Part shown: one piece after another, positions 21,801-33,498 of the stretch
Layout of the letters: every line of letters starts with the position of its first letter
Numbering within the stretch: the stretch's first letter is position 1
Assembly: GCA_018902385.1 (NCBI GenBank)
Contig: JABSSW010000003.1
Location: 62,001-126,000, forward strand
DNA from: Physcia stellaris
Taxonomy: Eukaryota > Ascomycota > Lecanoromycetes > Caliciales > Physciaceae
Direction of reading: 5' to 3'
DNA: 64,000 bases
The notes under the pieces: model-generated
Databases searched by the model: none
What the model was told of the DNA's origin: nothing
What the model saw: only the letters and a program-made list of their open reading frames with translations
Translations under genes and position numbers: made by a program

Positions 21801-22777
21801 GGAGACAGGCACTTCGATTGACAAGAAGCTAGCAAAGCTTGACGCGGATGTAAAGCGATTCGAGAATCGGTTAGTTGAGCTATGTGGTCACCTGAGAGAG
21901 AACCAACTAAGAAAGTTATCCAGAATGGGCGGTAGCCAAGAGAAGATCGTTGAAGACGCAGCAAAAGCTGTCGCAGCAGCAGAACAAGCGGAAACGCAAG
22001 CGGCATCAATGAGAGAGCTTGCACAGGTAAAGCCCCTCCTTAATAGTCCATTTGGGAAATCATTGACCAGCCTTTAGCTCCTCAAAATGACCCTCATGAG
22101 CCGCAAGGAGAGATGGAACCTGTTTCAGAAGTCCATCACAGCGCGTGCTAGAGTGCTGTTCACAATGCTATTGAGTGAACGTAGCTTCCGCGGTAAGCTA
22201 CTGATTGATCATAAAGGGAAGTCCTTAGATCTGAACGTAAGTCTCTCGTCTGAGACTATTTAAAATATTGAAGGCTGAGCAGCTCAGGTTGAACCCGATG
22301 AAACCCGGAGGCGCAGTGGTGGCCGGAACACCAAAACCCTTTCCGGCGGAGAGAAATCATTCTCTACCACCTGTCTGCTTTTGTCCTTGTGGGAAGCTAT
22401 GGGATCTCCGGTTCGCTGTCTTGATGAGTTGTTCGTCTTCAGAGCCTTGGGTCCGTGCAACTCTAATACTTGCTAGTGATGTCTTCATGGATAGCGCAAA
22501 TCGTGAAGTCAGCATAGATCTGATAGTACGTCTCTGACTTCTTGGGACGTCTTCTTGTGCTAACTCCACCTACAGATTAGCGCAGCAAGGGCATCTGCTA
22601 GTCGACAGTTCATCTTCATAACACCACAGGCAATGAGCAGTGTGAGCGAAGCGCGTGACGTTAAAATACATAAGTAAGTGTAATACACTTCTTGTCGCAG
22701 TACTTCAAGTTAACTCTCGCTATAGAATGAATGATCCGGAGCGAGGTCAGACGGCTCTGCCCTTTGTGGCGGCCTGA
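18806..22777 (+). CDS. SMC6: Structural maintenance of chromosomes protein 6
   Basis: Smc6 pairs with Smc5 in the nuclear SMC5/6 complex for recombinational repair and replication-fork restart. Twelve exons: 18806-18901, 18952-19304, 19353-20100, 20150-20709, 20757-20850, 20897-21159, 21213-22026, 22078-22236, 22288-22430, 22477-22525, 22576-22673, 22726-22777. Their lengths sum to 1,142 codons plus stop, in frame. Seen: Walker [10 protein letters not shown] near residue 112 followed by [29 protein letters not shown]; two long coiled coils (about 250-480 and 660-930) around a hinge near 21,000 ([22 protein letters not shown]); the ABC signature [18 protein letters not shown]; and the Walker B/D-loop [15 protein letters not shown]. 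The in-frame TAG at 19306 is removed by the 48-base intron 19305-19352. The exon 9 donor is GTTCGT rather than GTAAGT-like. The start lies just beyond the mutated LINE. Confidence 0.93.
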
Positions 22778-23359
22778 ATGATTGAACCTCTATTTCGAAC
22801 CACATATGTATACTCGTATTAACACGCTTTTGCTGCCTTGAGGAAGGGCACTATCTAGTGATAGATGGTTCTACCCATTTTTCAAGTTTCAAGGTGGCAC
22901 TCTACTTGTGTATAGCAGATCGATTGACGAGGAAGCTTCGGATGACGAGCAATTAGCTCGAACGGGAGAGAGTTTCACGGGAGCAAGCACCTGACTACAT
23001 CAGCTTCCAATCTTTGCATAGCTGCTGAGCGAATATCATCACAGATGATGGCACAGAGCTGGTTGCGAGTTACCGTAATGGATCGAAGGAATGATATTTG
23101 AAACGGACTTGTTTGCGCGAGAGGGATCACAGTAACCTCCTCCTGGCTAGTTTGGGCTGTTGTATTGGGACCTCCCAAATCGACCATGGTGGTTCGGTCA
23201 TTCCAGGTAACTAAATCAATTATGCCACAGGATCCCGGAGCACTCCTTCAACTCCGGCGCCATGATATGCCAGTTCCTCGCTTTGAGATTTGTAACTCAC
23301 CCGCCCTAACAGTCAAATAAACAGCCATTTCGCCAGATCCCCGCCCATATTAATGCATA
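22778..23359. other. SMC6 / small-gene convergent spacer
   Basis: 3' flanks of two convergent genes. The minus-strand frame at 22975-23187 (70 codons) shows no family similarity. Nothing else recognised. Confidence 0.4.
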
Positions 23360-23694
23360 TTACAGCGACCCTTCAGTACCGTCACCCGCCACAGGCTGTT
23401 GTCTCCGCTCCCACGGAACCGCGATCTCCTTCGTGCTTGCCTTCACCCGGCCTTTTCCCGGCGCGTCTCGCCTCTGATAGCTGTAAAGGTATTCACCGTT
23501 GACGTACTGAGCTTCGCTTGAGAAACCATCGCGCCCTCTTCGTCGGGTGTAGCGCTGCTCGAGGCGGAAGAGCTCGATTTCTGCAATGTGAACTGGGTCA
23601 ATTGCGAATCCTGACGCCAAGCTTGGGGTTTATGACGATTCAGCAGATGCGGTGACTTACTTTCTTGAAGCTTGCCAAGCAGTGTCAGACCCAT
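23360..23694 (-). CDS. Small two-exon protein of unknown function
   Basis: Exon 1 is 23694-23661 (MGLTLLGKLQEK), exon 2 is 23580-23360, with a GTAAGT..GCAG intron between them. The lengths sum to exactly 84 codons plus stop. The N-terminus is a short amphipathic stretch, then IELFRLEQRYTRRRGRDGF, a [17 protein letters not shown] block and a charged tail ending in PVAGDGTEGSL. No signal peptide or membrane segment. The clean splice and the non-random YVNGEYLY pattern suggest a real conserved fungal protein. I do not recognise a named family and assign no function. Confidence 0.6.
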
Positions 23695-24837
23695 GGCTAA
23701 TCAGGCAAGCAACAGAGACTCCTTGAATTTATTGCTGACCTGCTCTACCCACTTCTTCCCTCAATCCTGGTATCGCGCAGTGGCTGGAGGGTTCAAGAAC
23801 AGGGATGATATACCCGGGGAGACAACAATATTGAAAGGAGTGCGAGAGACGAGAGAGACGTTTCTGAAGAGGATAATAATTCTGGTAGATGACGGAAGGG
23901 AGATTAGAGGCAGGGGTCTGCTCTTGGCAGGTACAGTAGTCTTGGCTTCGAAGACGCGCTATAGTAAACATGGGTAGAAGGGTAGAAGACGTCGAAAACA
24001 CCTTGGAAGTGCTTTCATGAAATAGTCCAGTCTTGAATCGGCGTGTCCTCCATACCGAGATCTTCACACCACACTGTCGTAGACAATGAGAATGCTAAAG
24101 GTTGCAGAACGTCATCAGCAAAGAACTCCTTCCGATACGCAAAGATTATCAAATTACCTGCTGCGGTTCTTCCTTGTTGCTCGAACATCTTGATTATGTC
24201 TCTCAATTGCTGGTACTGCACACTGATTGCTATCATACTCGGGTGATATGGCAAGAAGGGTGGATGAAGGACCTGGCAAAGCCTCTCTTTGACCTCTAGT
24301 TCCCCAGTCTAACTCAATGTCCCTGATGGCAAAGCTGCCTTTTACTCCTGGTTAGGCGTGAGCTTCTAATCCACTCTCAACTCTGAATAGCCACGAGGAT
24401 GCTCTCAGGCAATGATAACGACATCAAGGCTATCGGGATATCTCTTGTCCTGGTAGGATCCCGATTGGCCGGTGCTTGTGCCTGATCGTGAGACGACGCT
24501 CGTCAGGCTACGGGATAGACCTCTTTTTCAAAGGATCCAAGACCATCGTCCAATTCTTCGTGGGTTCCTCCCTAACAAAGGACAAACACGATAATATCCA
24601 TGAACAGAAACAAAGAGATCTCGAAGGCTATCTTTACCAAAATAGATTTCCGTAAAGAGGTCTGTGTTTCGTTCCACCCTCCTTGGGATACGGACTAAAG
24701 GTGTAAGACGTTTAAACTCAATACACTCATCGTTTGCAGCATTGACAAAATCAAGTGGAGAACCCTAGGTGGTAAGTCTTGTCATAATCGTCTTGGGTTC
24801 TTGGATTGGGCGAACGAGAGGATCTTATTCGCGCAGA
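23695..24837. other. Gene-poor spacer between the small gene and ATM1
   Basis: Open frames on both strands (for example 23729-24067 minus, 23672-23977 plus) are short, mutually overlapping and without similarity I can recognise. It probably holds the small gene's promoter and the ATM1 3' UTR. Confidence 0.4.
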
Positions 24838-27052
24838 TTACGCGCGGACATCTCGTTCATCATTACTCGTCTCGTCTAGTGAAGCTTCTTGGGCTGGAAA
24901 ATAGTTAGCGTGTAGTGCCTCGAAAATCTGGAGTACGTACCATTCCAAAGCTCCGAATAGACACCACCTCCATCGATGAGTTGGCTGTGGGTACCAGCTT
25001 CGGTTACACTTCCATCTCTCAACACGATGATCTCGTCACTATCGTAAATTGTGCGTAGTCTATGCGCAACGAAAACACTAGTCCTCGCCTTTTCTTTAAG
25101 GATGCTATTGATGTTCTGGAGTAAACTCTGCTCCGTGTACGTATCGAGTGCCGACGTCTAGGACAATGTTAACGGAGAACGGACACTTCCTCAAGTAAAT
25201 TACTCACAGCCTCGTCGAAGAACAGCAAGGGAGGGTCTTTTAATATTAGCCTTGATACTGCCAACCGCTGCTTTTCTCCGCCAGATATCATCATGCCTCT
25301 TTCACCAACCATCGTGTCATAACCTGCAGGAAGACTCTTGATGATCTCGTCAACCTTTGCTCTCTCGGCAGCTTTCCTGACCTGCTCTGTGGTCGCCATC
25401 ATGTTACCATAGCGGATGTTATGCTCTATGGTATTGTTGAAAAGGGGTGTGTCCTGGGGCACAACGCCAATCGATTTTCGCAGGCTCTCTAAGCTGACAT
25501 CGCGTATATCTTGACCGTCAATCGAGATACGGCCTTCTTGCACATCGTAGAATCGAAACAATAATCTGAGTATAGTGGACTTACCACATCCACTGGGGCC
25601 GACAATCGCAACCTTCTGTCCTGCTGGTATAGTAAGACTCAGATTTCGCAGAATAGGCCGTTCCGGATGGTAGCCAAAGGTGACGTTCTCAAACTTGATT
25701 TCACCGCCTCGAGTCAGCTGTAATGGTTTCGGATTCACCTGCTCTTTGATTGCGATGTTGACTTTCTGAAGATCGAACAATGTCTGCATATCTAGCAAGG
25801 ACTGTCGCAGCTCACGGTAAACAGAGCCAAGGAAATTGAGCGGTACTGAAAGTTGGAAGACTAACTGGTTAACCATGACCAGATCACCGACTGTAAGGGT
25901 CCCTGCAGCGACGCCATCTGCTGCCAAGTACATCATGGCACCAAGAGCGCTGGAAAAGATCAAATTTTGGCCAGAGTTGAGGAGTGCCAGAGAGGTGGTC
26001 ACTTTGATAGATGCGGTCTCGTAAGACCCGAGGGCTGCATCATATCGACCAACCTCGTACTTCTCATTGTTGAAGTACTTTACAGCTTCGAAATTGATAA
26101 GAGAATCCACGGCTACTGTGGCGCCCTGGTTGTCAGCAGCATTGGCAGCTTTCCGGAATTTGGTTCTCCACGATGTTGTAAAGATGGTAAATGCTGTATA
26201 AGCGGCCATGGTTCCTGCTGTTATAGCAGCAAATTTAGGACCGTACTGATAGGTAAGGATGCCGCAAACCATGGTAATTTCCAAAGCTGTAGGTAGGATA
26301 TGGAAGACCATCGAGGTAAGCAAAAAACTGATGCCCTTGGTCCCACGATCAATTGCTCGGGTAAGACCACCTGTTTGCCTTGATAAATGGAAATTGAGGT
26401 CCAATCTGAGCAAGTGATTGAAAACATTGCATGCTACTCTCCGGATAGCCTTTTGGGCGACGCTTGCAAACACAGCATTTCGAAGCTCCTGGAAGACAGC
26501 TGCGCCTATGCGTGTGGCTCCATAAGCTACTATCATGGCTCCACCGACAGTCCAAGCTGTCCCGCCAAGTGCAGCAAAGTCAACATTCATAGAGTCAACG
26601 ATGCCTTTGAAGTAGAAAGGCACTTGAACGTTCAGAGCCTTCGAGCCGACCAATAAAGCCAAAGCAGTAGTAACTCTGATCTTTGTGCCCAGCTCTCCCT
26701 TCGGCCACAAATACAGAGCCATCTCTTTCATAATAGCCCAGTCTGCTTTTCTCTGCTCTTTATTAGACACAGTCTGCTCCGTGAGCAGCGCGTCTGTCTT
26801 TGGCCCGATCGACGTTGCATCTTCGGGCTTCTGCACCACTTCAGGCTTGACGTTTTCCAATGTGTCAGCTTTTGATGATGATGATTGAGGCGGCGCAGAT
26901 CTCCCAGAGTACGTTTGACGCTGCGTGAGCGATGTACCGCAGCTCAGCAGGCGAGAGTGCCATTTCCTGGTTGGTTTGGTCTGTGAGTAGAGTGACCTAG
27001 AAACTAATGGATAGTATAGATTGGCTCGGGGCAAGATTCGGGCCTGAAGCAT
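24838..27052 (-). CDS. ATM1: Mitochondrial ABC transporter Atm1
   Basis: Atm1 is the inner-membrane half-transporter that exports a glutathione-linked sulfur compound needed for cytosolic Fe-S proteins. Three exons on the minus strand: 27052-25208, 25157-24941, 24893-24838, giving 705 residues. The N-terminus is rich in Arg, Ser and Thr with few acids ([19 protein letters not shown]), a mitochondrial presequence. Membrane segments follow ([20 protein letters not shown], six-helix ABC domain about 140-420). Then come Walker [10 protein letters not shown] near residue 484, the signature SGGEKQRLA near 587 and Walker B LLFFDEA, with TSALDTYTE from exon 2 completing it. The H-loop VAHRLRTI is intact. 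The first intron splits the D-loop directly after DEA. The gene diverges from AIM24 across 311 bases. Confidence 0.95.
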
Positions 27053-27363
27053 AGCGCTGCGCTTTGAGCGCGATGTCTAGAAAGCCTATGGGTTGGACAA
27101 CCATTTATGAGACGGCTGCAAATTATCAAACGGTTTACCTTCATCTGCCTAGTACTGAACATTGATTGCAACTGGACTCCTGCAAGACTAGAAAGCAGGG
27201 TAACGCCTCAAGCGGTACAGTACTTAGATAATAGTGAGGCTCAACGGCTCGGACCGGAAATCGCGAGCGCCCAACTTCGGCTCTAGAGTTTAGAGTACGT
27301 ATTTGTACAGTACCTATCTCTCGTAAAATTCCACTCCTTGGTCACAAGCAAATCTTCAGAGAG
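27053..27363. promoter_or_regulatory. Shared divergent promoter of ATM1 and AIM24
   Basis: A 311-bp gap between two oppositely oriented starts, both encoding mitochondrial proteins. It must hold both promoters and both 5' UTRs. No canonical TATA box or named motif stands out. Confidence 0.6.
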
Positions 27364-28757
27364 ATGCGATATTTTCTGAAGAGCAGAACTGCGTTGAGCA
27401 GAAGCTCGGTCCGATTCCTTCCACGATCTCAGAAGCGAAGAGTGCAAATCTCCTCAATCTCCTCAATTCCCTCCAACAGCGCCGATAGTCTCTCATTGGA
27501 AAATCCCGCCTCGAGTGTCGTTTCACCTGGTTCGGTTGGCAGATCTCCCTAATGGGAGCCGTGTGCTCATTATACATCTAGATGCAACTTTTGATATCCT
27601 TGCGTCCCCGGACCCATTACTGTCAGTGTCCTTGTCACCATCTCAAAATCTGTACACGCGCCGCGGCACTCTGGTGGGAGTGAGCGGCAAGGCCGAAAAT
27701 GTCAGTCTTTGGTCTTGTGCTGCTGTGCTGCTTGATTACTTTATGCTGATGCGGATAGGCTATTTCTACTCTCACGACCTTAGAACCTTTCACCCGCGCT
27801 CTTCTCCGCATACCTTTTATCTATCAACGTATTAGCGCGACTAGTGCTATCAATGCGCTCATTTCAACCAAATCCACCTCAACGTCTTTGGCCGTAGTAC
27901 ATCTAGATGGCTCGCTAGACTGGATACTAGCAGGCAAGGCACTGCTGGCTTGGACGGGCCAGACGCTCACCGTCCGGCCTACTGTCAACAGAAGAATGGT
28001 ATGCGCTCGAGCGTCATATCTCAATCTCGTTTGCTGACTGTTCAAGAGCCTCGCGCACTGGGGTAGCTCTGAAGTTACAGGCAGAGGTTTGCTTGCGCTC
28101 ACTGGCCGTGGTTCCATTTGCCAATTAGTTCTGAAACCTGGGGAGAGTTATATTGCGCACCCAAGGTATACTTGCTGCCTTGTGCGAATCGAACTTAACT
28201 AAACAGTTACGTAGCTATATTGTTGCGTACTCCTTGAACGCGACGCCACCATCGCCTTATCGATTTAAATCCTCCGTGTTACGATTCCAGGTGCCTCGGC
28301 TTAAGGTTACCGGGCTGCTACCTGACACGAGATTTTTCAGAGTGATGCGAGAATCACCGACGTGGCGCAATCTCAGAAGAGCATTTTTCGGAATGCGCAC
28401 TTGGTTGCGGAAGACTGTCTGGGGTGACCGCGTTCGTAGACGAGTGCTCTTATCACTTTGACTCTTACTGATTGAGGGCAGCTGTTTCTCGAATTTCACG
28501 GACCTACAACTGTTCTTCTGCAAACACGTGCGGCAAGGCTCAATGAGGTCTTCTCGAATCGTGATGTCGACGAAGTCGCCAACACAGCACCCGGGCAGTC
28601 CACATTGACACTTCTGCCGAAGGGTTTGAGCAAAAATGACCCGCCGTCAGAAAAGGACGAAAAACGTTCTGGTTCTCGACTGAGCACAGCAAACGTGAGA
28701 TCAGACGGAAAGGTCGTTTTCGAAACCGTTAAATATCCGGATGGTGCTCCAAGATAG
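27364..28757 (+). CDS. AIM24: Aim24 family mitochondrial inner-membrane protein
   Basis: Aim24 supports MICOS and respiratory-chain organisation in the inner mitochondrial membrane. Six exons: 27364-27529, 27582-27700, 27759-27998, 28047-28165, 28215-28431, 28482-28757; 378 residues in frame. The N-terminus [21 protein letters not shown] is a basic presequence. Family blocks: [21 protein letters not shown], then [52 protein letters not shown] and [18 protein letters not shown]. Two of its five introns use GTTCG donors (27530 GTTCGG, 28432 GTTCGT). The exon 5 acceptor is the GTAG ending at 28214, which keeps frame and restores the HPSYIVAYS motif. Confidence 0.9.
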
Positions 28758-30325
28758 TAGGTCTAGGGCAAGCCGATTTTGTCATACTCTGAGATCGGAG
28801 TGGTGCTAGCCAACAGATCTCCGCTCTCGTGTGCACTATCGTACTTCTATGGCATTGCCCAACTGTTTGTTTCCCACCTTGGGTAACTCCACTCACTCCG
28901 GGCTGGGTCGGTAGGTCACAGAGAGATTCGCGGTGTACGATGTTTATAGAGTGGAGCCTCTGAGCGAATCACCAATGAGTGAATGTGACGGGATTTCGAA
29001 GGTTGGGCGTATGTTAGACAAAATAGAAGTTGTCAGCAATGCAACATGATAGCGAGGCGGGCTCTTGGTGAAAAAGCTTTGAATTTGTTGCACGGTTCTC
29101 ATTGCGCAGCGATAGAAAGCAAAGACTGGTCAAAGCGTCCGACGGAGAAAGTCGACCGAGTGGATCCAGCCGGAAAAAAGAACAGAGAGCGAGATCGAAG
29201 CTGATGTTACTTCTCTTCTTGTGATAGTAGGACTTCAAAGCGGACTACATTCGTGATATTCGCCAGGCTCCAGCCGGGATGGGATCATTTAAGGTTTGGC
29301 GTCTTGACCTTCCTGATAGGCTGATCTGGATGGCCCTTTTTACGACATCTGCTTACCCTATTGATTTGGTGGAGGAAAGGGTGACGGTTGACCCACAGTG
29401 TCCAATAGCCAGAAGGTACGCACCGAGTAGTACCTGGTCACGAGTTCTTGTTAAGTTGTTCCAGGACCCTGTGCATCTTGCGTTTTGCCGAGCCTCCTCA
29501 AGGAGCCTCATCCAGGTGGAAAGGAGGTTGCAGGTGGTATGCATGTACCTGTACGTTGATCATAGGCGCGCCTCGGGCTACACATTGGCGATACGTAAAT
29601 CTAGAGGCTGTTAAAGCGCGGAAGCAGCGTGGGTTCATTGCGAAATTACAAAGCTTCAGAAGGATTCTCCAGTCTCCACGCCCACCACGCCTCACAATCC
29701 GTCGAATGCGCCAAGCTGCGTCTATCCCATGGTCTGGTGTGGTGCTATCTGGCCTCCCATGCATCGCCATCCATACACCCAATATGATGAACACGTTCAC
29801 CCGTGTTTGGCACAAGGCATATGAAGACGACATGAGAATGATGTGAAAATGACATGAATACAACATCATCTTCTGATTTCGTCCCAAGCCGGGTAATCGT
29901 AGATCTGTCGGTGTATCTTAGAAATTTAGCACCACTTATTACCAGACCACGGGATACTACTGCCTTGGCCACTGGACGGTGTTTGGACGATCCTCTAGGC
30001 CCGGAGTAGATCGTCTAAAGTTCAACTAACACCAACCTTTCCCGAGAGCCATGGTTTTATCTCTCCCTTGTCCTGCTCCAGCCGTTCCTCACCCGCCCTT
30101 CACCTGCGTCCTTGTATCATACCATGGCTGCTTCCAGGGGGGCAAAACGCACTTGCCCTCCATGAGCTATGGCATTGGATTACCTAGCACCACTAAATTC
30201 GGGCCTAGAGAGTAGCAGCTCATAGAGGTAAGCACCAGCAGTTCGAAAACACTCCATCTCCACTTCTATCCTTTGTGCCTCACCTTCTCTGCTCCCTCCG
30301 CTTCTGGGCTCTCTTCGTCTCTAAT
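28758..30325. other. Long spacer before the GMC oxidoreductase
   Basis: About 1.6 kb without a supportable gene. Overlapping frames such as 29498-29887 (minus) and 29448-29846 (plus) are each other's shadows. There is a short run of near-repeats ATGACA/ATGA at 29822-29860. It likely contains the upstream control region of the secreted oxidoreductase, which is probably condition-regulated. Confidence 0.4.
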
Positions 30326-32832
30326 ATGTTTCCCGTAATTACGCAGCTTCTGCTGCCACTGCTCATAAGCTCGTTTGTTTTCTGCTCTCCTATCGACCTT
30401 GCCGAACGCGCTGTCCTTGTCGAGAAGGTTTCTAATCTTCAGAAAGACTATGACTATGTAATCATCGGTGGAGGCACCAGTGGTTTGACCGTGGCCAATC
30501 GCCTAACCGAGAATCCTAAGAGTACGACAACGTCCTCAGCACCAGATGCATTGATTATCGCATACTGACTGTTGTCCGCCTTTGGCAGCGAGCGTCCTTG
30601 TCATTGAATATGGTTACGTGTAGGATAAGCCATTGTATCTAAGAGGGAGCAACGTTGAAACTAAACATTCCGTGCAGCGACAGACAAGATCCAGGCGTTC
30701 TGGTCCCCGGAGTACAAGTGCCGGCGGATTATTCCAGGAATTATCAGAGTGTGCCGCAACCTGGACTTGACGGTCGCACCAGTCCTGTTTACTCGGCTGC
30801 CGTTGTTGGGGGTGGAACCGTGGTGAATGGTATGTTCTTCAACCGTGGGTCCGCAGGTACGTATAGTTCAGAGCGTTTTCTTCCATTTTCGTGCTGTCTC
30901 TTGGCTTTTGAGCCATGTTCTTGAAGCAAATGACACATTTGGCTCCAGAAACATGTTGCACCTCCCGCAAACGCAGCTTAGTTTAGCAATACTGACTCCG
31001 ATACCTTTTTAAGGCGACTATGACGCGTGGGAGAAACTTGGGAATCCAGGGTGGAATTGGGAGAATCTTTTGCCGTATTTTAAGAAGGTCTGTACCTCGC
31101 TCAATGCGCTCAGAGCCGCGCTGACTTTTGCTGCTCAATCTTCAGAGTGAGACCTTCGTCCCAGCTCCGAAGAACTTGAGGGACAAGTTCCCCATATCAA
31201 GTGATCTTTCTCCCCATGGGACGTCAGGACCGGTAGGGTCAGGCTTCTCAAACTTCCAATACCCTATCATGAGTAAGCCATTCAGCCTACGAATGTAACG
31301 TTGGTAATTACTCATGATCTTCTTCGTCCGTTTACAGCGCACTTCTTCCGTGGATGGAACAGCATTGGAGTGGCTTCTAACCCTCAGCCAAGTGGTGGTG
31401 ACGCGACTGGAGCTTTTTATGGCCCTATTTCTCTCAATGCCAGAAATCAATCTCGATCAAGCGCCAGCGCGGCGTATTACCGTTACATAGCTGGGAAACG
31501 AGCGAACTTTCATCTCATCACCGGTCAATCCGTGACAAAGATTAAGCTTAACAAGGAAACCATGCGAGCGACTTCAGTCCAGGTAAATCAGCATGGTATC
31601 CCGTTGGAGTTGTGCTTTCTGATCATGTATTGTTTAGTTTGTGACCCGTAATCAAACCGCTGTGCATAGTATCAGCGCTTGCGATGATATTATTCTTGCT
31701 GCCGGAGCTGTCCACAGTCCTCAAGTGCTACAACTTTCGGGGATCGGTCCAAAGCAACTGCTGTCCAGTCTTGATATCAAAACGCTCGTTGATCTCCCAG
31801 GGGTTGGTTATAATTTCCAAGACCAGCCCTCGATGTTTATGTCATTCAATTGTAAGCAATCAGTCAAGTCTCCGTCTTTTCCTCTTGAATATCGACCGTT
31901 CTGACCTTCTACAGACAGCAATTATCCCTTTCCGTCTCCTGACTGGTTTTTCAGCAACAAAACATGGGTTGATAATGGATTAGTGCAATACTACAAAGAT
32001 CGAACGGGTGAGATACGACTTTTGTAGCAGGAAAACCAACCAACTGACGCCAACATCAGGTCCTCTTACCATTCCTTACCTAAGTGGGAGTATTGTTGCC
32101 TTCTTGCCCCTCCAAAAAATCGCGAACAACTACAAGGAGATGATCAAGACCGCCGCGGCCGTGGCTTTAGGTCCCCTGCTTCCAGCAGGCGCTAGTCCGT
32201 CGGTCCTCGCCGGTTATAAAGCGCAGCGGGACATCATCCTCGATCTCTATGCTTCTTCTAAAGCAACAGTACAAGAAGTGGCTTATGGTGGCGGCAACAC
32301 TGTCCCTGTTGCGATGCTCAAGCCTCTTAGCCGCGGCTCGATTCTTATCAATAGCACAGATCCCCTCGTTTCCCCCGTCTTTGATTACCAGACATTCAAG
32401 CACCCGATGGATATGGACATCGCCGTACAGGCGCTGAAAAAAACACGCCAATTCATGGGTTCGAAGCCGATGCAGGAGGAGGTCGGCGCTGTTGAAACGT
32501 TTCCAGGCATGAGCGTGCACGGCGACAGAGAAATCGCTGCCTCAATTAGAACTTTTGCAAGCAGCACGTGGGCTCATCCTGTGGGGACCCTGTCGATGAT
32601 GAAGCGCGAATATGGGGGTGTAGTTGATCCGCAATTGAAGGTTTATGGTGTCAAGGGTTTACGTGTTGTTGATGCCTCGATAATGCCACTTATTCCGGCT
32701 ACTCATACCAGCTCGACCGTATATGCCGTAGCTGAAAAAGTGAGTGCATTCCCAATCAATCTAGGATTTAGTGTTTACTGACTTGGAAATTGCCAGGCGG
32801 CGGATCTGATTAAGGCTTCAAAGAAGTACTAG
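30326..32832 (+). CDS. Secreted GMC (glucose-methanol-choline) FAD oxidoreductase
   Basis: Ten exons: 30326-30521, 30589-30619, 30678-30856, 31014-31087, 31146-31272, 31338-31582, 31638-31851, 31915-32007, 32060-32739, 32797-32832; 624 residues. The N-terminus (MFPVITQLLLPLLISSFVFCS) is a signal peptide. The FAD-binding dinucleotide motif YDYVIIGGGTSGLTVANRL follows, then a GMC signature 1-like VVGGGTVVNGMFFNRGS and signature 2-like AGAVHSPQVLQLSGIGP. Active-site region: STWAHPVGTLSM, with PATHTSSTVYAVAEKAADLI at the C-terminus, giving a His/His catalytic pair. Substrate cannot be read from sequence: glucose oxidase, aryl-alcohol oxidase and choline-like members share this frame. Exon 2 is only 31 bases. 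The start at the signal peptide ATG is firm. Confidence 0.9.
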
Positions 32833-33498
32833 AGCTTGAGGAGCAGCACTAACTGCGACCGTCTTCATTGTTATGCATGACATGAATGGGCCAGTGAAAA
32901 GCATCAGGTAGACTTGCGAATGCATTCATCTTGGGGATTCACTTCCAGCACGTTCGTCTTTTGAATAGCGACTTCAAATACAGTCTGTTTAGTGATGAGC
33001 TGTAACCATCTTTGTTGAAATAATTACATTTAAATCCTTTAATTTCTTCAGAATATGGTCGCACATAAAGTCGTGTTTGCTCGTTTATATCATAGGGACC
33101 CATAGGCAGCATCGATAGTTGTTCCGTTGAACCAACAGCAGCAATTACCGCAAATGATTATTCTGGAGAAACAAAGGGCTTACGCATCTCCCAATCTACA
33201 GGCTGGAACCCAGCTCTCAGCTTCTGACTGTGAACAACGATTTGACTCCAGAGACTCCATCGCCGTTCCGTGTGATGGAAACCTCCGTTGCTGGTTAATA
33301 AGACACCTTCGCGGCGCGGCTTATAGACAGCTCCATGGCTCGTGGTGAAAAGAAAACAAAGAAACGATTGGGTGCTCGAAAAAGTGAAGCACAAAGCGAC
33401 TAGCATCCCATCAACGCTGGTCCACAAGAAAAGGGAAGCGGCACCCTCCTTTCTATAGGGTAAAAGCAATTGAGCAAGAGGGACGTCAACGTGATGGA
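32833..33498. other. Convergent spacer (GMC oxidoreductase / membrane protein)
   Basis: 3' flanks of convergent genes. No coding signal beyond short shadow frames. Confidence 0.4.

Noticed and set aside
28758-30325. Possible coding gene in the spacer before the GMC oxidoreductase
   Set aside because: Opposite-strand frames overlap each other base for base and none shows family motifs or sensible splice structure.
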